A stretch of 64,000 bases of DNA from Syngnathus acus. Taxonomy: Eukaryota; Chordata; Actinopteri; Syngnathiformes; Syngnathidae. This document shows, piece after piece, positions 40,301 through 50,945 of the stretch. The first letter of the stretch is position 1; the number at the start of each line of letters is the position of its first letter. The stretch covers positions 3,220,664-3,284,663 of the forward strand of contig NC_051088.1 in NCBI RefSeq assembly GCF_901709675.1, given 5' to 3'. The translations under genes and the position numbers were made by a program. The notes under the pieces were generated by a model, which was not told the origin of the DNA, did not search any database, and saw nothing but the letters and a program-made list of their open reading frames with translations.

Positions 40301-43300
40301 AATACCTGAAAATACATTGACAAAGTGAGGAGAATAACAACTGCAAATGTGACATTAAAGAGGAAGTCAAGCCCTGTTAAGATGAAGCCTAGTTTGTGTT
40401 TGTGTATTCAGATGCAGTGATCTGTATGACACTGAGTGCGCCTAATGTGAGTTGAAAGAAACCCTCAGCGAGTGTACATAGTTCCAAATAAAGCGGCTAA
40501 GAAGAGCCTAAAAAGGGAAGTTTTCTTGTCTCCAACGCACTCTTTCATCGAGTCACACAGTACAACGGCGCGCAGCTCAACAAGCCCTAAAATGTCTTTG
40601 TATGTGCATCCACTAGTCTAAATAGGCATTCTGATTAATATTGAATTTGTGGAATATGAGTTAAGCAGCAAAAATCACTCATTTCTATCCATCTCAAGAG
40701 GCGGCCATACTGCCACTTGCTGTCACGTGAAAATGACATCACAGTTGGCAGCTTGCGAGTCACAACCAATCACAGCTCAGCTTCAGACAACTGGTGAGCA
40801 GTAATTGGTTGTGATCTGAGATCTGGCAACTATGATATCATTTTTAGTCAATAGCAAGTGGCAAAATGGCCGCCCCCGAGATAGATAAAAAACTGCTGGA
40901 ATTTGCCTGTTTAATTCATATTCCATAAACAAAACAATCAGAACACTGTTTTAACTAGTTTGGCTGCACAGAATACATTATTACAAAAAATTGTGGTCGA
41001 CTTCCCTTTAATGAAATCAGTAGACAAATGAAACTCAATGGTGAGAATAACAGTGAAAAAACATATAACTCGTCTAGTGAACATGATTCCTTGTATACTA
41101 TTGAGGAAGGATACTGTTGCTTTGTTTCAGCAACAGTCTTAAAAAAGAAAGAAACAGTAAATGTTTTCTGCTTAACAGACAACTTATTCTCTTGCTCTGC
41201 CTAATTGTGGTTTTCCACCAAAATAAAACGAATGATGACAGGAAGTTTCCAGACGGGTCCTCCACCCTTTGCACTTAAGCAGTTGTATATACAGTACAAG
41301 TGTAATTTTGGTGCAGTCAAAATAAAATCATGACCTAAGTCGGAGTATTTGTCAGATATACGACCTGCCGTGTTGACCACCGGATTGCATTAAGAAGAGC
41401 GTTTACGACACTCCTAACCATCTCTGGCTGTGCAACTGCAGCAGTGTGGCACCTTGAGCTAAACCAGGTCCTCCTGTTTGTTTGGAAAAGTGGTTTCATG
41501 CTGCTCACATTTTCCTTCATTCGTTGAATAAAAGTCTTCTCTGCACAAACCTTATTGGACGCGCCTGACGTCAAAGTACTCCTGTGAGATTTTTGAAGGC
41601 TCAAATTTGGTGGTTGCTACTCTGACAGCCAACGAAGACCCTTGCTCTTTAAGGATTTTCAACTCTTTGAAATTTTGAAATTATTGCTAGCACTGAAGCC
41701 CTAATGAACTCCAATGCCACCCACTAGGAGATGCTTACATAAACTGCCTGGGGATCCAAAGTTCTTGGTTACCCCTCGACTGCTTGCAACTAACAGTCAA
41801 CATGACATTTAAAATATGGGCTCTGGGGAAGAAGCTCTGTGGTAATAAATACCAGCTCAAGGCACCAAAACGTCATCAACCCCCTCTCAATACTTTTTGT
41901 CTTGAATCATTACCCTTCCTAACAGCAGACACACCCAATCCCCGCCTACGTCTCTCATCCCAGAGGGCTCCACCCATCCCCTGACTTTCCCCCCATGTAC
42001 CCACCCAACTCCACCCCACCTTGTTCCATGCCCTCCCACGCAATCCACCCTCAAGGACAAAGACCCAGTGTCTTCCTTTGGCGCACAAAAAGAGGGAACG
42101 TGACAACCACAATGAATGAGATAATAAAAGGGTGGGTGTTTGTTATCACCTTTACTTCGCTGTGCGTAATCAAACTACATACTACTTGACATACGAGCTA
42201 GTTGTCCACCGGGCCCGTTCTGGAAGTTGATATAAATCTATATTTAAGTTGAAATACTTGTTTGATGGTGTAAAGGCAACTTTTAAAAGAGCAGTTGAAT
42301 TGTGTCTTTATAAGTGGAATTTCCATGAGAGCAGAATGGACACACTCAGGGACAGTCTGTGGAATTATTTTATTTATTTTTTTATAATTGAGTGTAAAAT
42401 AAAGTGAAAGTGCTATTTTGAAATGAAATAGATGGGTGAATGAAAACAGACCAAGTTTATAGTGTTCTTTTTTTAGTGAATGCTTGGGATAAAGACACAT
42501 CTCTGTATTATTAATACGATTTTTTTTTTTTATAGTAAAAATGTTTTCTGCTTTAGAGCGCCTCGTTGTCAGCCATGAGTGTGTAGATTTTGTACGAAAC
42601 AACTAGATGGGATATATTCCCGCCATCGGAGGCTTTCAATGGATCTATTTTAATTGCTAAGACTTGTATAGGCATAAGAAAGATGCTAGACAAAGACGCG
42701 CTCATTTATATTTGTGATTGAAAGTTCAGTGGGGGTGTGGTTTAAGTCCATTCTTGGTAGACACGCCCACTGCGTTTAAAAATGGAGAGAAAGGCGTGAT
42801 TTTCTTCATGCTTTTATTGTCTCATTTTTTATTTTACACAAACTTGGCAGGGTTGATAACAACACTTTAAAATTTGTTTAAAATTTAAAGAACCATTGTT
42901 ATCACTTTGCAGTGAATGTAAGCACATCAATACATAGAATTAAAAGATGAAGATCTAATTATTGGGAAAGCTATTTTTATATATATATATTTATTTTATT
43001 ATTTTTTCTTGGAAAACAGACATGTTAAAAATAACATTTTTCAACGTCGAGGGTCAAAGTGCATGTTTCTATTGAGCAATGTTTATCTTGCACTGTTTAT
43101 ATCTCTGGATAAACTGTTGCTAAAAACAGCAGCTGTTGAACGACGCCAACCAGACATACCAGCAAGATTTTCTGCTGTTAGTCTTTACATGGAACACACA
43201 CAAAATAAACATCTTAATAGCAAGAGAATCTCTGCAGGAACTGAAAATCAAGATCAAGCGAGCTTTTGCCCTTCTGCTCCGACGGATTATTGTTTTGAAG

Positions 43301-44381
43301 CGAGCAAAATAATAGCTTGCGGTGCTGTGACGTTAACACAGCAGCCACATGACATTCTTTTATCCTCACACAGATTTTTTGCCGTTATCTGGGTCAAGTT
43401 CATGCCGGCTGACCCTCTTTTGCCATGTGAGCCGGTGCAACACGCCAACATCCCTCACAATCCCCCGATGACCTCTGTCACCCTCATCTTCTCTCACATT
43501 TGTCTTCTAGCCTCCATTATTTGTGTGCCTTTTTTTATTTTTTTATTTACATCAGACGCACTCCATCAAGATACAAGATTAATTATTCTATGTGGGGGTA
43601 GATCAACTCAACTGGAGGGGGCTGTTGCTGCTTTTTGGAGCCGAGCCGCTTATCCGGGCTGGAGCAGCAGGCTGAAGTGATGCTATTGTCCCATTGTCAC
43701 AATGGATCTATTCACACTGAGCCTCCGCCAAAGACACTCGCTGGAAAAGCTCTCTCTCACGTAAACAAAGAAAAGTTCCATTGGAGAACATTGCTCGGGT
43801 TTGTAAAGTGTGTGTGTCACGCACGCACGCACACACACGCGCACACCCTTCATGTCCACCTGACTGCCGAGCCTCATTCAGAAGTGTTTTGTGCTAAAAA
43901 TGTCCCAGTAGCTTAGAGATGACTCATGTACGCTGACTTTATCAAATAACTCCACATTTTGTGTTAACGAGGTCATGTGGCGCCAACTACTGACTTGGCT
44001 TCCCTAGCTGACCCACAATTTCCCATTCTTCATTCATTCTTTCCTTAAGAAAAAAAACTTGCGTGAATGAATGCTACTTTTTTTTCCTGCTCTGGAAAAT
44101 CTGATTTGCGCAGTTAAATAACAACAAAAAGCTCTTTCTGTCTCTCAAACCGCACTGACCGACTGCAAAATCACACTTTAGGCCCCACCGCACACCAAGC
44201 GACGGACGGAGTCAACTTGTATGTAAACAACCTCATGCACGAGTCACAGCTGCACTTGCTGCACCTGCGTGCACGCGCAGCTCGCGCCGGTGCTATCTTC
44301 ACGGCCACTTACCCAAAAGATGAAGTTGAACACGAACAGAAGATATTTCACACATTTCATCCCTCCTTCCACTTTCCCCAT
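36874..44381 (-). CDS. tspan2: tetraspanin-2, complete, eight exons
   Basis: The exons in transcript order are 44381-44313, 40162-40060, 38098-38001, 37912-37838, 37754-37671, 37238-37182, 37105-37013 and 36939-36874. They total 645 nt and encode 214 residues (human TSPAN2 has 221). All junctions are GT-AG and in frame. The start [15 protein letters not shown], helix 1 (FVFNFIFW), helix 2 with GFFGCCGA and ESQC at exon 3, helix 3 ([13 protein letters not shown]), the large loop with the diagnostic CCG (Cys146-Cys147-Gly148) plus two further cysteines, and helix 4 ending [11 protein letters not shown] define a CD9/TSPAN2-type protein. The four loop cysteines form the usual two disulphides. TSPAN2 organises membrane microdomains, notably in oligodendrocytes. 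The TSPAN2 call over CD9 rests on the C-terminus, and on NGF lying next door in the same orientation as in mammals. Intron 1 (4.15 kb) holds a MITE. Confidence 0.95.
37287..37323. repeat. (ATT)n microsatellite
   Basis: A trinucleotide run in TSPAN2 intron 5. Confidence 0.95.
38099..40059 (-). other. TSPAN2 intron 2
   Basis: An intron of about 2 kb. It has an A-run near 38185 and otherwise unremarkable sequence; the open frames on either strand are not supported. Confidence 0.8.
40355..41012. mobile_element. MITE with inverted termini in TSPAN2 intron 1
   Basis: The ends are ttaaagaggaagtc at 40355 and gacttccctttaa ending at 41012. A second, internal pair of inverted segments (aagaggcggccatactgccac near 40695 and the complement of gtggcaaaatggccgcc near 40865) shows that the whole element folds back on itself. 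There is no coding capacity. The target duplication is too short or too AT-rich to define. Confidence 0.65.
41013..44312 (-). other. remainder of TSPAN2 intron 1
   Basis: No further exon is found. A 223-codon plus-strand frame at about 43.0-43.7 kb is unrecognised and probably fortuitous. There is a CACG-rich patch near 43820-43850. Confidence 0.6.
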
Positions 44382-47173
44382 GTTGACTGGCTTTGCTCTT
44401 ATCCGCACAATACGGCCTAAAGGGAGGGCTGATGGGAGTTGGTTCCGTTACAAGGATCGTCCCAGCGAGTCACAACACTTGTGCATCAAGTAGCGATGTC
44501 ATGGTAGCTCTCTCTCGCTCTCTCCCTCTGGTACACGCGCACGCGCACACACACTTAACACACACTTCTTTCCAGACCGCCCCCTTCTATAATGCAGAGG
44601 GAGAGAGGGAGGGCTGGGCTGCAGGGGGGCCTGCAATGAGGATTTGGCAAATGTTTACTAACGAGGAGAGAGAGAGAGAAAAACGCTCCCACTCATTTCT
44701 CCAATACGCCATTAAAAGATTGTAGCTACAGCTGCAAACATTTGCAGATATTTAAAAAAAAAGATCTGACTGGGGCAAGTAAAAAAACAAAAATGTCAAA
44801 GTTTATTTTTTCCAAATAAGATGATTTTTTTGGGGACATTGTTGTGTGACACAACTTGTGTCCTGTGCTCATGAATATATTAATATAAATATGCAAAACA
44901 GTCTTCTTAATGGTAAAACTGCTTCAATTTATTTCTAAAGAGCATGAATAAAACATTAAGTACAAGAAAACACTCCCAAAAGAATGGAGCGTAAATAGCA
45001 GCTGTTTCAACCACACTAATAAAGCTAGCGACATTTTATTTGACTGTACAAAAAAGACAAAAAGCTGCGCTAGTTCTAGCTAACACAAAAGCTAAATTAA
45101 AACCCTGACGGCAACTCAAAGCTTATGATGAAATTGATTTGCTCCCTTTGTGTTGCTGCAAATAATCAGCATCACCAGGTCCAACATAAAAATCACCCCG
45201 AGGGAATAAATAGTAGTTTATCTTATCTCTTCGAGAAATGTGGCCATGCTCTGAAAATGTCCTCGCTGAGGAACAAAGCCAAGCTGAACCGTGTAGGAGA
45301 GGAGCAGTCAGACAAAAATAGGTGATGGGTGTACATGCGTAGGTAGACTCATGGACATGCATCTTTTCTGAGCCTCATAAATATGTGAGGACTCACATCT
45401 CGACCTCCTGAAAACCTCAGATTACATTTCATTTGGGAAATCGGGGAGGAAAACAAGAACAATACAGTATCGTCTGGACCTTCACCAGAATGGTGCCAAA
45501 AATGGAAACACTGTTAAAGTGGGGACAAGCTTGTTTGCTTGCTTGTGTGCACTTCCAAGCATGTTTAGTACAGAACATGCTGAATTATACAATGAGCGAG
45601 AGGTCATCATTTCTGGTCTTGGGTAACCTTGAACACAGTTTTGGGGTCCAGTCACCCCTAACTTACAGATAATATACATAAGGCCTTTCTATTGTACCCC
45701 AAAATGGGTGCAGGGACGTAGCAACAGTTTAATTTCAGTACAGATGCCAACGTGGAATGGCAGAAGACCAATTAATAACATGTCAATATCTAAATGGCTG
45801 TATTTTACTGTTGTACAGTAGGGGAAAAAAAAAAGAAAAAAAAAGGTTGAGATCCCATTTGTGGTAGTACAGTGTCATCTTGTGGTAGTACTGCTGCATG
45901 TCCGTGGCCTTGTTTCCGGTAACAGTATTTAGAGTCGAGTGAATCTAGCCCTTCATCCATTAATTTTTTTTGGGCTGCGTATCCTCAAAATGTTTGAGTC
46001 AAAAAGGTCACAGGTGAGCTGAAGCTGACTTAAGGTGAGAAAATTGATGGAGGGTTAGAAACATACAAACATACAGGACTAGTGTATTGTTCAACTCTGC
46101 TGTCATCCTGGTCACAGATTAGAATCTTGGGACGGGTTTGTGCAATTTCTCTGCTGATGAAAAATTCTACAAATGCAGATGATCTTTTTAGCTAGATTGA
46201 AATATTTGCCAGAGTAGTGATTCTCAACTAGTGTACTGTGTGTGTGCATGTTTCACATTTCACTGATGTCTTCGCTGCATTTTCCTCCAAGCGGGAGCAT
46301 AGAAAAAACAATTTGCGTTTTCACCTACCTTTTCACTTCTATTGTCTGTGTAATTTTTGGGCGCAAGTAGAAAGGGGTGTTTGCGACGTTGCGGGAGGGA
46401 ACTGAGCCGACCTGTTTGCCCGTTTGGAACTGATGCACACTTTTGACATATTTATAATTGAAATAGGATGATATCCACCAAAGACATTCGCAGAGCTTTG
46501 AATCTGTGTGCCAGCACCTCAATCAAATCTGCCAAAACTGCGTTACACCACAATTTGGTCCTGCTTTTTGATAGTCCAAATTCTAGTCTACTCTCTGTCA
46601 ACAAATTCTAAAGTGCGCCGAAGGCAGCTAACAAGGAAATCCCCTTGGTCAACCTGAGGCTCCCAGCATCACACAATGCAATCTGCCGAATTCCCAATTT
46701 TGGTAAGCGAGACTTGGCCTGGCATGAAGATGTGCCTGTTTTGACGCTGAGCATATGCGCGCCTGTCTAACACCTGACTAGAAGTAAAAAATGGCCAATT
46801 AACGAACGTTATATGATAACTGTTGGTGGCTCTATATTGTCCAAGTTTTTTTAAGTTATCTCTTTTCTAGAATTGAGCAATGTGTAATAAACATGTGTAA
46901 TTCAGTATGTATTTTAGACGAGCTGAGTTTGGATACGTTGCATCCAGAAACCTGAATCCAAGAACAACCTGGTTAGCAGAATAGAAAATCAGCACAGGAA
47001 GTCAATAAAACAAATGTAGAGTTGGTCATTTCCTTTTATCCATCATGTAGAAATTCTGAATGTGCATATTTAAAATTGACAAAACAAACCAGGCAAGTAC
47101 AGATGTGTTGAATAAATAACAATAAGAACAACAACAAAACAACAATGACAACAATAAAAGCTCATTTTGTGTG

Positions 47174-47175
<2 letters not shown>
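44382..47175 (-). other. TSPAN2 upstream region and spacer to NGF
   Basis: The first few hundred bases hold the TSPAN2 leader and promoter, with a GC-box-like gggggcgg near 44580. Beyond about 45 kb the sequence is AT-rich with nothing recognised. Its right end may contain the end of the NGF 3' UTR. Confidence 0.45.
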
Positions 47176-47222
<47 letters not shown>

Positions 47223-47226
47223 ACAT
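47176..47226. repeat. (CA)n microsatellite in the NGF 3' region
   Basis: About 50 bp of CA, 318 bp past the NGF stop codon. On the NGF strand it reads (TG)n. Confidence 0.95.
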
Positions 47227-47370
47227 TTACACGCGTACTATATAATTTCATATTTCACTGTATACATAAGTCATAAATATAACATGCAGTCCAGACCAGG
47301 ACTTCTCGGGCTGAGGTAGGGTGAGGGGCAGGGGTGCCATGGGGCTGGAACGATGAAGCCATGTATGTGA

Positions 47371-47434
<64 letters not shown>
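47371..47434. repeat. (TG)n microsatellite in the NGF 3' region
   Basis: About 64 bp of TG, 110 bp past the NGF stop codon. On the NGF strand it reads (CA)n, complementary to the array at 47176-47226. Confidence 0.95.
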
Positions 47435-47437
<3 letters not shown>

Positions 47438-47543
47438 AGACGGGGACAAGGTTTACAGTATTGGCAATAAAGCTGTAGTGGTCGTCTGGGGGAAATGTGT
47501 GTGCTAGTTTCATAGCTGGCCGGGCGGGGGCCGTCCTTCCTAG

Positions 47544-48335
47544 TCAGTGTACGAGTCGCCCCGCCCAAGACTTTCTGCTGAGCACGCACACACACGCGGC
47601 GTTGATGCGGATGAAGCGCCAGGCTGTCCGTTCCTTGAAGATAGTGAGGGCGCTTACGAAGATGTGCGTGTTTGTGCAATAGGAGTTCCAGTGGCGACTG
47701 TCGATGCCGAGACAGCCCGAGTTGCCCGATTTGGAGCCCTGCTTGCCGCCTCGGCCCCCCGCCCTCGCTCTGTGCGTTGGGGTTCGGCAGGTGGTCTCGT
47801 AGAAGAACTGCTTCTTTACCACGTTGTTGATGGTGACATTGGGCAGCACCGTCACCTCGTTGCCGGCGATGTCCGTGGCTCGGGTCATGTTGCCCACCCA
47901 GGTGTTAATGCTGTCGCATACCGAGTACTCTCCTCTGTGCATGGTGTGTGAGCCGGCCTTGCGCCTCACCCGTAGGCCCCTCCCCCCCTCAGTGTCATAG
48001 CCCTCGGCCTCCAGGGCGTCATGCGAGGGTGGCACCTCGCTGAAGACGACGCGGGGCGAGGAACGGTATTGTCGCTTGGCGAAGAGCTTGGGTTCCACCG
48101 CCGGGATGGAGGGGTCGGGTGTGTGGGAGGCTACCCGATGACGCCTCTTGGTCCTGTGGTGGCTGGTCCTGTGAAGTTCCCCGTGCTGGTCCCCTGCCAC
48201 CGCCAGAGTCTGGCGCTGATTGGCTCTGGTCTGCTCTTGCACTTTGTGGTTGGCACTCTGGGCCAGTCCACCTCCCATGTTCAGTACAGCCTGGACGCCG
48301 ATCAGGAGGACCAGGACCAGTGGTGTCGACCTCAT
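47544..48335 (-). CDS. ngf: nerve growth factor precursor (teleost NGF, with expanded basic loop)
   Basis: A single coding exon of 263 residues, stop at 47544-47546. I chose the ATG at 48335 over the in-frame GTG two codons upstream. An acceptor (ctcag) at 48346/48347 leaves 11 nt of leader in this exon, so at least one non-coding exon lies upstream, as in other neurotrophin genes. Residues 1 to about 25 are a signal peptide (VLVLLIGVQAVL). A basic pro-region follows to the furin site RVRR (122-125). The mature part carries all six cystine-knot cysteines (140, 183, 208, 220, 248, 250), WVGN, EVTVLPNV, IDSRHWNSYC and WRFIRINAACVCVL. NGF is secreted and signals through TrkA and p75. The stretch between cysteines 183 and 208 has 24 residues instead of 9 in mammals and is rich in Arg, Lys and Gly. 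Whether this is the ngfa or ngfb duplicate is not resolved. Confidence 0.96.
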   Translation of the reverse strand: MRSTPLVLVLLIGVQAVLNMGGGLAQSANHKVQEQTRANQRQTLAVAGDQHGELHRTSHHRTKRRHRVASHTPDPSIPAVEPKLFAKRQYRSSPRVVFSEVPPSHDALEAEGYDTEGGRGLRVRRKAGSHTMHRGEYSVCDSINTWVGNMTRATDIAGNEVTVLPNVTINNVVKKQFFYETTCRTPTHRARAGGRGGKQGSKSGNSGCLGIDSRHWNSYCTNTHIFVSALTIFKERTAWRFIRINAACVCVLSRKSWAGRLVH

Positions 48336-48346
48336 GGGCACACGTC

Positions 48347-49798
48347 CTGAGGATCAACACAGAGTTCAAATGACGGCGCGATACAGCGGCCAACATTACT
48401 TTCCACCCCAAAAGACACACCTGTGGAATGTGTCCAGTTAAAGAGGGGAGCCCTCGGTGGACTCTAGAGTCAGACTCCAGTGCAGGCCGCCCCCCTTATG
48501 CCTGCCATCTGGACCCCCCTGAACCACAGCTCTGCAACACGCACGTACTGTACAGAAGGAACACAGTATACACATTTAGCATCCCTTCTTTAAATCTACA
48601 TATTAAAACACTTGAAATATATCTACTGCACACTTTTGAGAATTTGAGTCTGAAAAGCACAATTGTTTGTCATGGAGAAAAAGAAAAAAAACAGGCGATA
48701 TACTGACTTAAATTATAAATGAATGAGTATATCATACAAAAGAATGACAAATGAGAAAAAATATTTCTATAATTACACAGTGACATCACAGAATAAATAT
48801 GGTTGCAAATTGCAATCGTTTCCTGATATAAATAATTTCTCAAAAAAACCCCACTGATTACCTTTACACGCTCTGTTAGCATCCTCTATTGGTCAAATGT
48901 TCACACTGCAGTCAGTGGGATTTTTATTTTTTTTCCCCTTGTGGGAATACAATAAAAATAGCAGGCCAGCGTGACGTCAGCTCATTCATGGCGCCGAGAT
49001 CAGTCAACATATTCGATTACATTCACTTGTTTGTGAGCGAATGCCGTGACAGAGAAAATCCAAATCGTTTTGCTTTTTTTCTAAGTTGCTGCAATAGACA
49101 ATAATACTTCGATATTTTCAACACTGAATAATCTTAAGGGATGAATTGGTGAGGAACCACTGTTTTGGCTCGAACAAGCCCGCGCGCGCACACACGCACG
49201 CGCACGCACGCACGCACGCACGCAGATGGAGCAGGTCCAAGCAGGCATTGATTTGATTGATCCAGGCTGACGTGTAAAAAGTCTCTCTGTAAAAGTCCGG
49301 CGTGAGCCAGGAGACTCCTAATGTTAAAAATATGTGACTAGTGTTTATGGCCGGTGGAGCCAGCACAAATGCTGCTGTGGGAGCAAACAGCTCGGTGCGG
49401 TTTACTGACGACTCCCCATCCTTGTGGACTGTCTGTGATCCTGTTATGTTTGTGTTATTGTTAACGTGTTCTCCAAAGTGCTGAGTTTCAGTGCCTTATG
49501 AATAATGCTGAGTTGAATTGAAGCTACAAAAATAATATTTCTGCTAGAACGCATCTGTTAGACAAACTTGTGAGATACTCCTGAGAACTTTGAATATTTC
49601 TGGAATTAGAGCCTGACTGTCCACCAGATGCCAATTGCTTGTTTTATTGTTTGCTGAAAAAAGAAACAATTTCACTCCAGAGAGAATCTGCTTCTTACAA
49701 TATAAAAAGTGTAACGTTTCAACCACAATTTCAGAATCCTGCATTCATCTGAAGCAAAAAAAAAAAAAAAGGGTCCAGGGAGTTTCTCTTATATTCAA
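48347..49798 (-). other. region upstream of the NGF coding exon
   Basis: Part of the NGF 5' intron or promoter. It includes a GCAC/CACG-rich patch at about 49181-49223. The non-coding first exon of NGF was not located. Confidence 0.4.
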
Positions 49799-49803
49799 TA
49801 TCA

Positions 49804-50148
49804 TGTCACGAATCGGAGTGGAAATGGAGCAGGGCGACCAAGTGCAGCTTGGACCAGGGTTTATTGATGAAAACAAACTAACAGACTCAGTAGACTGACG
49901 TAACTGACTAACAAAACCAACAACAGAAACTGAACAGACGTGACACAAAAAGACAGAGTGACATTGACAATGATCCGACAGGGAGTGACACACAGACATG
50001 ACTTAAATACAAGACAGGTAACAAGAGGCAGGTGACTGTAATTAGAACGTTGATTGTGAGTTGACACAGGAAGGGAGGGGCGAGTACACAGACGCGGACA
50101 GAAACAATTACAACCTACATATAAAACAACCAGGGACGAGTCGTGACA
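49804..50148 (-). mobile_element. solo LTR (345 bp)
   Basis: The ends are TGTCACG and CGTGACA, i.e. the TG...CA of retroviral-type LTRs, flanked by the identical 5-mer tatca at 49799-49803 and 50149-50153. A poly(A) hexamer AATAAA occurs on the minus strand at 49865-49860, which sets the likely orientation. There is no internal region or coding sequence, so this is a solo LTR left by recombination of a longer element. Confidence 0.8.
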
Positions 50149-50395
50149 TATCACAATATAATCATATGGAAGTGATAAAGCTGCGACAGGGTGGTGTGCG
50201 AGTATCTCCCCGGGCCGGAATCTCAAGAAAAACAAAAGGTTTTGCTCTCATGTGCAATTCCAATTATACCAAAAGGGTCTCCAGGTTCATATGTGAAAAC
50301 ATCTCACAAGTGACAAACACACGATGCTTCGCATTACATTAATACAGTCCAGCATAAACAACGCAGTTATTCAATCTGGCTTTTATGGTATGAGT

Positions 50396-50453
50396 CATAC
50401 CTTGTAAGGTTCCTAAATTAGCACCATACCTTGTAAGGTTCCTAAATTAGCAC
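50396..50453 (+). repeat. 29-bp direct duplication
   Basis: The unit starting cataccttgtaaggttccta is present twice in tandem, at 50396 and 50425, without differences. Confidence 0.9.
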
Positions 50454-50582
50454 CATAGGGGGGATGACTTGCACTCACTGTAAATCAAGACCATTCCCTG
50501 TGAGTCACGTGTCACTTTCTACCATCAATGGATAGTTTTGTCTATCGTGATTCTATAACGTCGAAGAGAAGACCATCTAAGT

Positions 50583-50937
50583 CAGGGGTGTCGAACTAAT
50601 TTTTGTCGATGGCTGCATCGTAGTCATAGTTTCCTTCGGCGGGCCATTATGACTGTCAACCCAAATAAATGTATGAACGTCTCACATTATATACAGTGTA
50701 GGTTACACAATAAACTGATGAATAACTAGTTTTTAAACTAGAGTCTCGTAAGAACTGTTCCAAATTTTAAAAAGATGAAGGGTAATAAAAATTGCTAGAA
50801 ACATCTCTATTTTTGAAAAGTGAGGAATTTGTCATTTTAGAATTGACACAAAGTCGATGCATAATTTGTCTTCACGGGACAAATATAATTACACTGCGGG
50901 CCAAATTTGGCCCCTGGGCCAGAGTTTGACACCTCTG
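50583..50937. mobile_element. intact non-autonomous hAT-like element
   Basis: The termini are caggggtgtc and gacacctctg, flanked by the identical 8-mer atctaagt at 50575-50582 and 50938-50945. Sub-terminal cgggcc motifs occur at both ends (gcgggccattat and gcgggccaaattt). At 355 bp it has no coding capacity. It is the uninterrupted relative of the split element at 14435-15625. Confidence 0.88.
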
Positions 50938-50945
50938 ATCTAAGT

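Noticed and set aside
43009-43680. A 223-codon plus-strand open frame in TSPAN2 intron 1
   Set aside because: It begins at a TTG, resembles no family I know, has no domain or signal pattern, and lies antisense in an intron. Probably fortuitous.
47547-47951. Plus-strand frame opposite NGF
   Set aside because: It is the antisense shadow of the GC-rich NGF coding exon.
48336-48341. An NGF start two codons earlier
   Set aside because: The codon at 48341 is GTG. The ATG at 48335 starts a better signal peptide and is the normal initiation codon.
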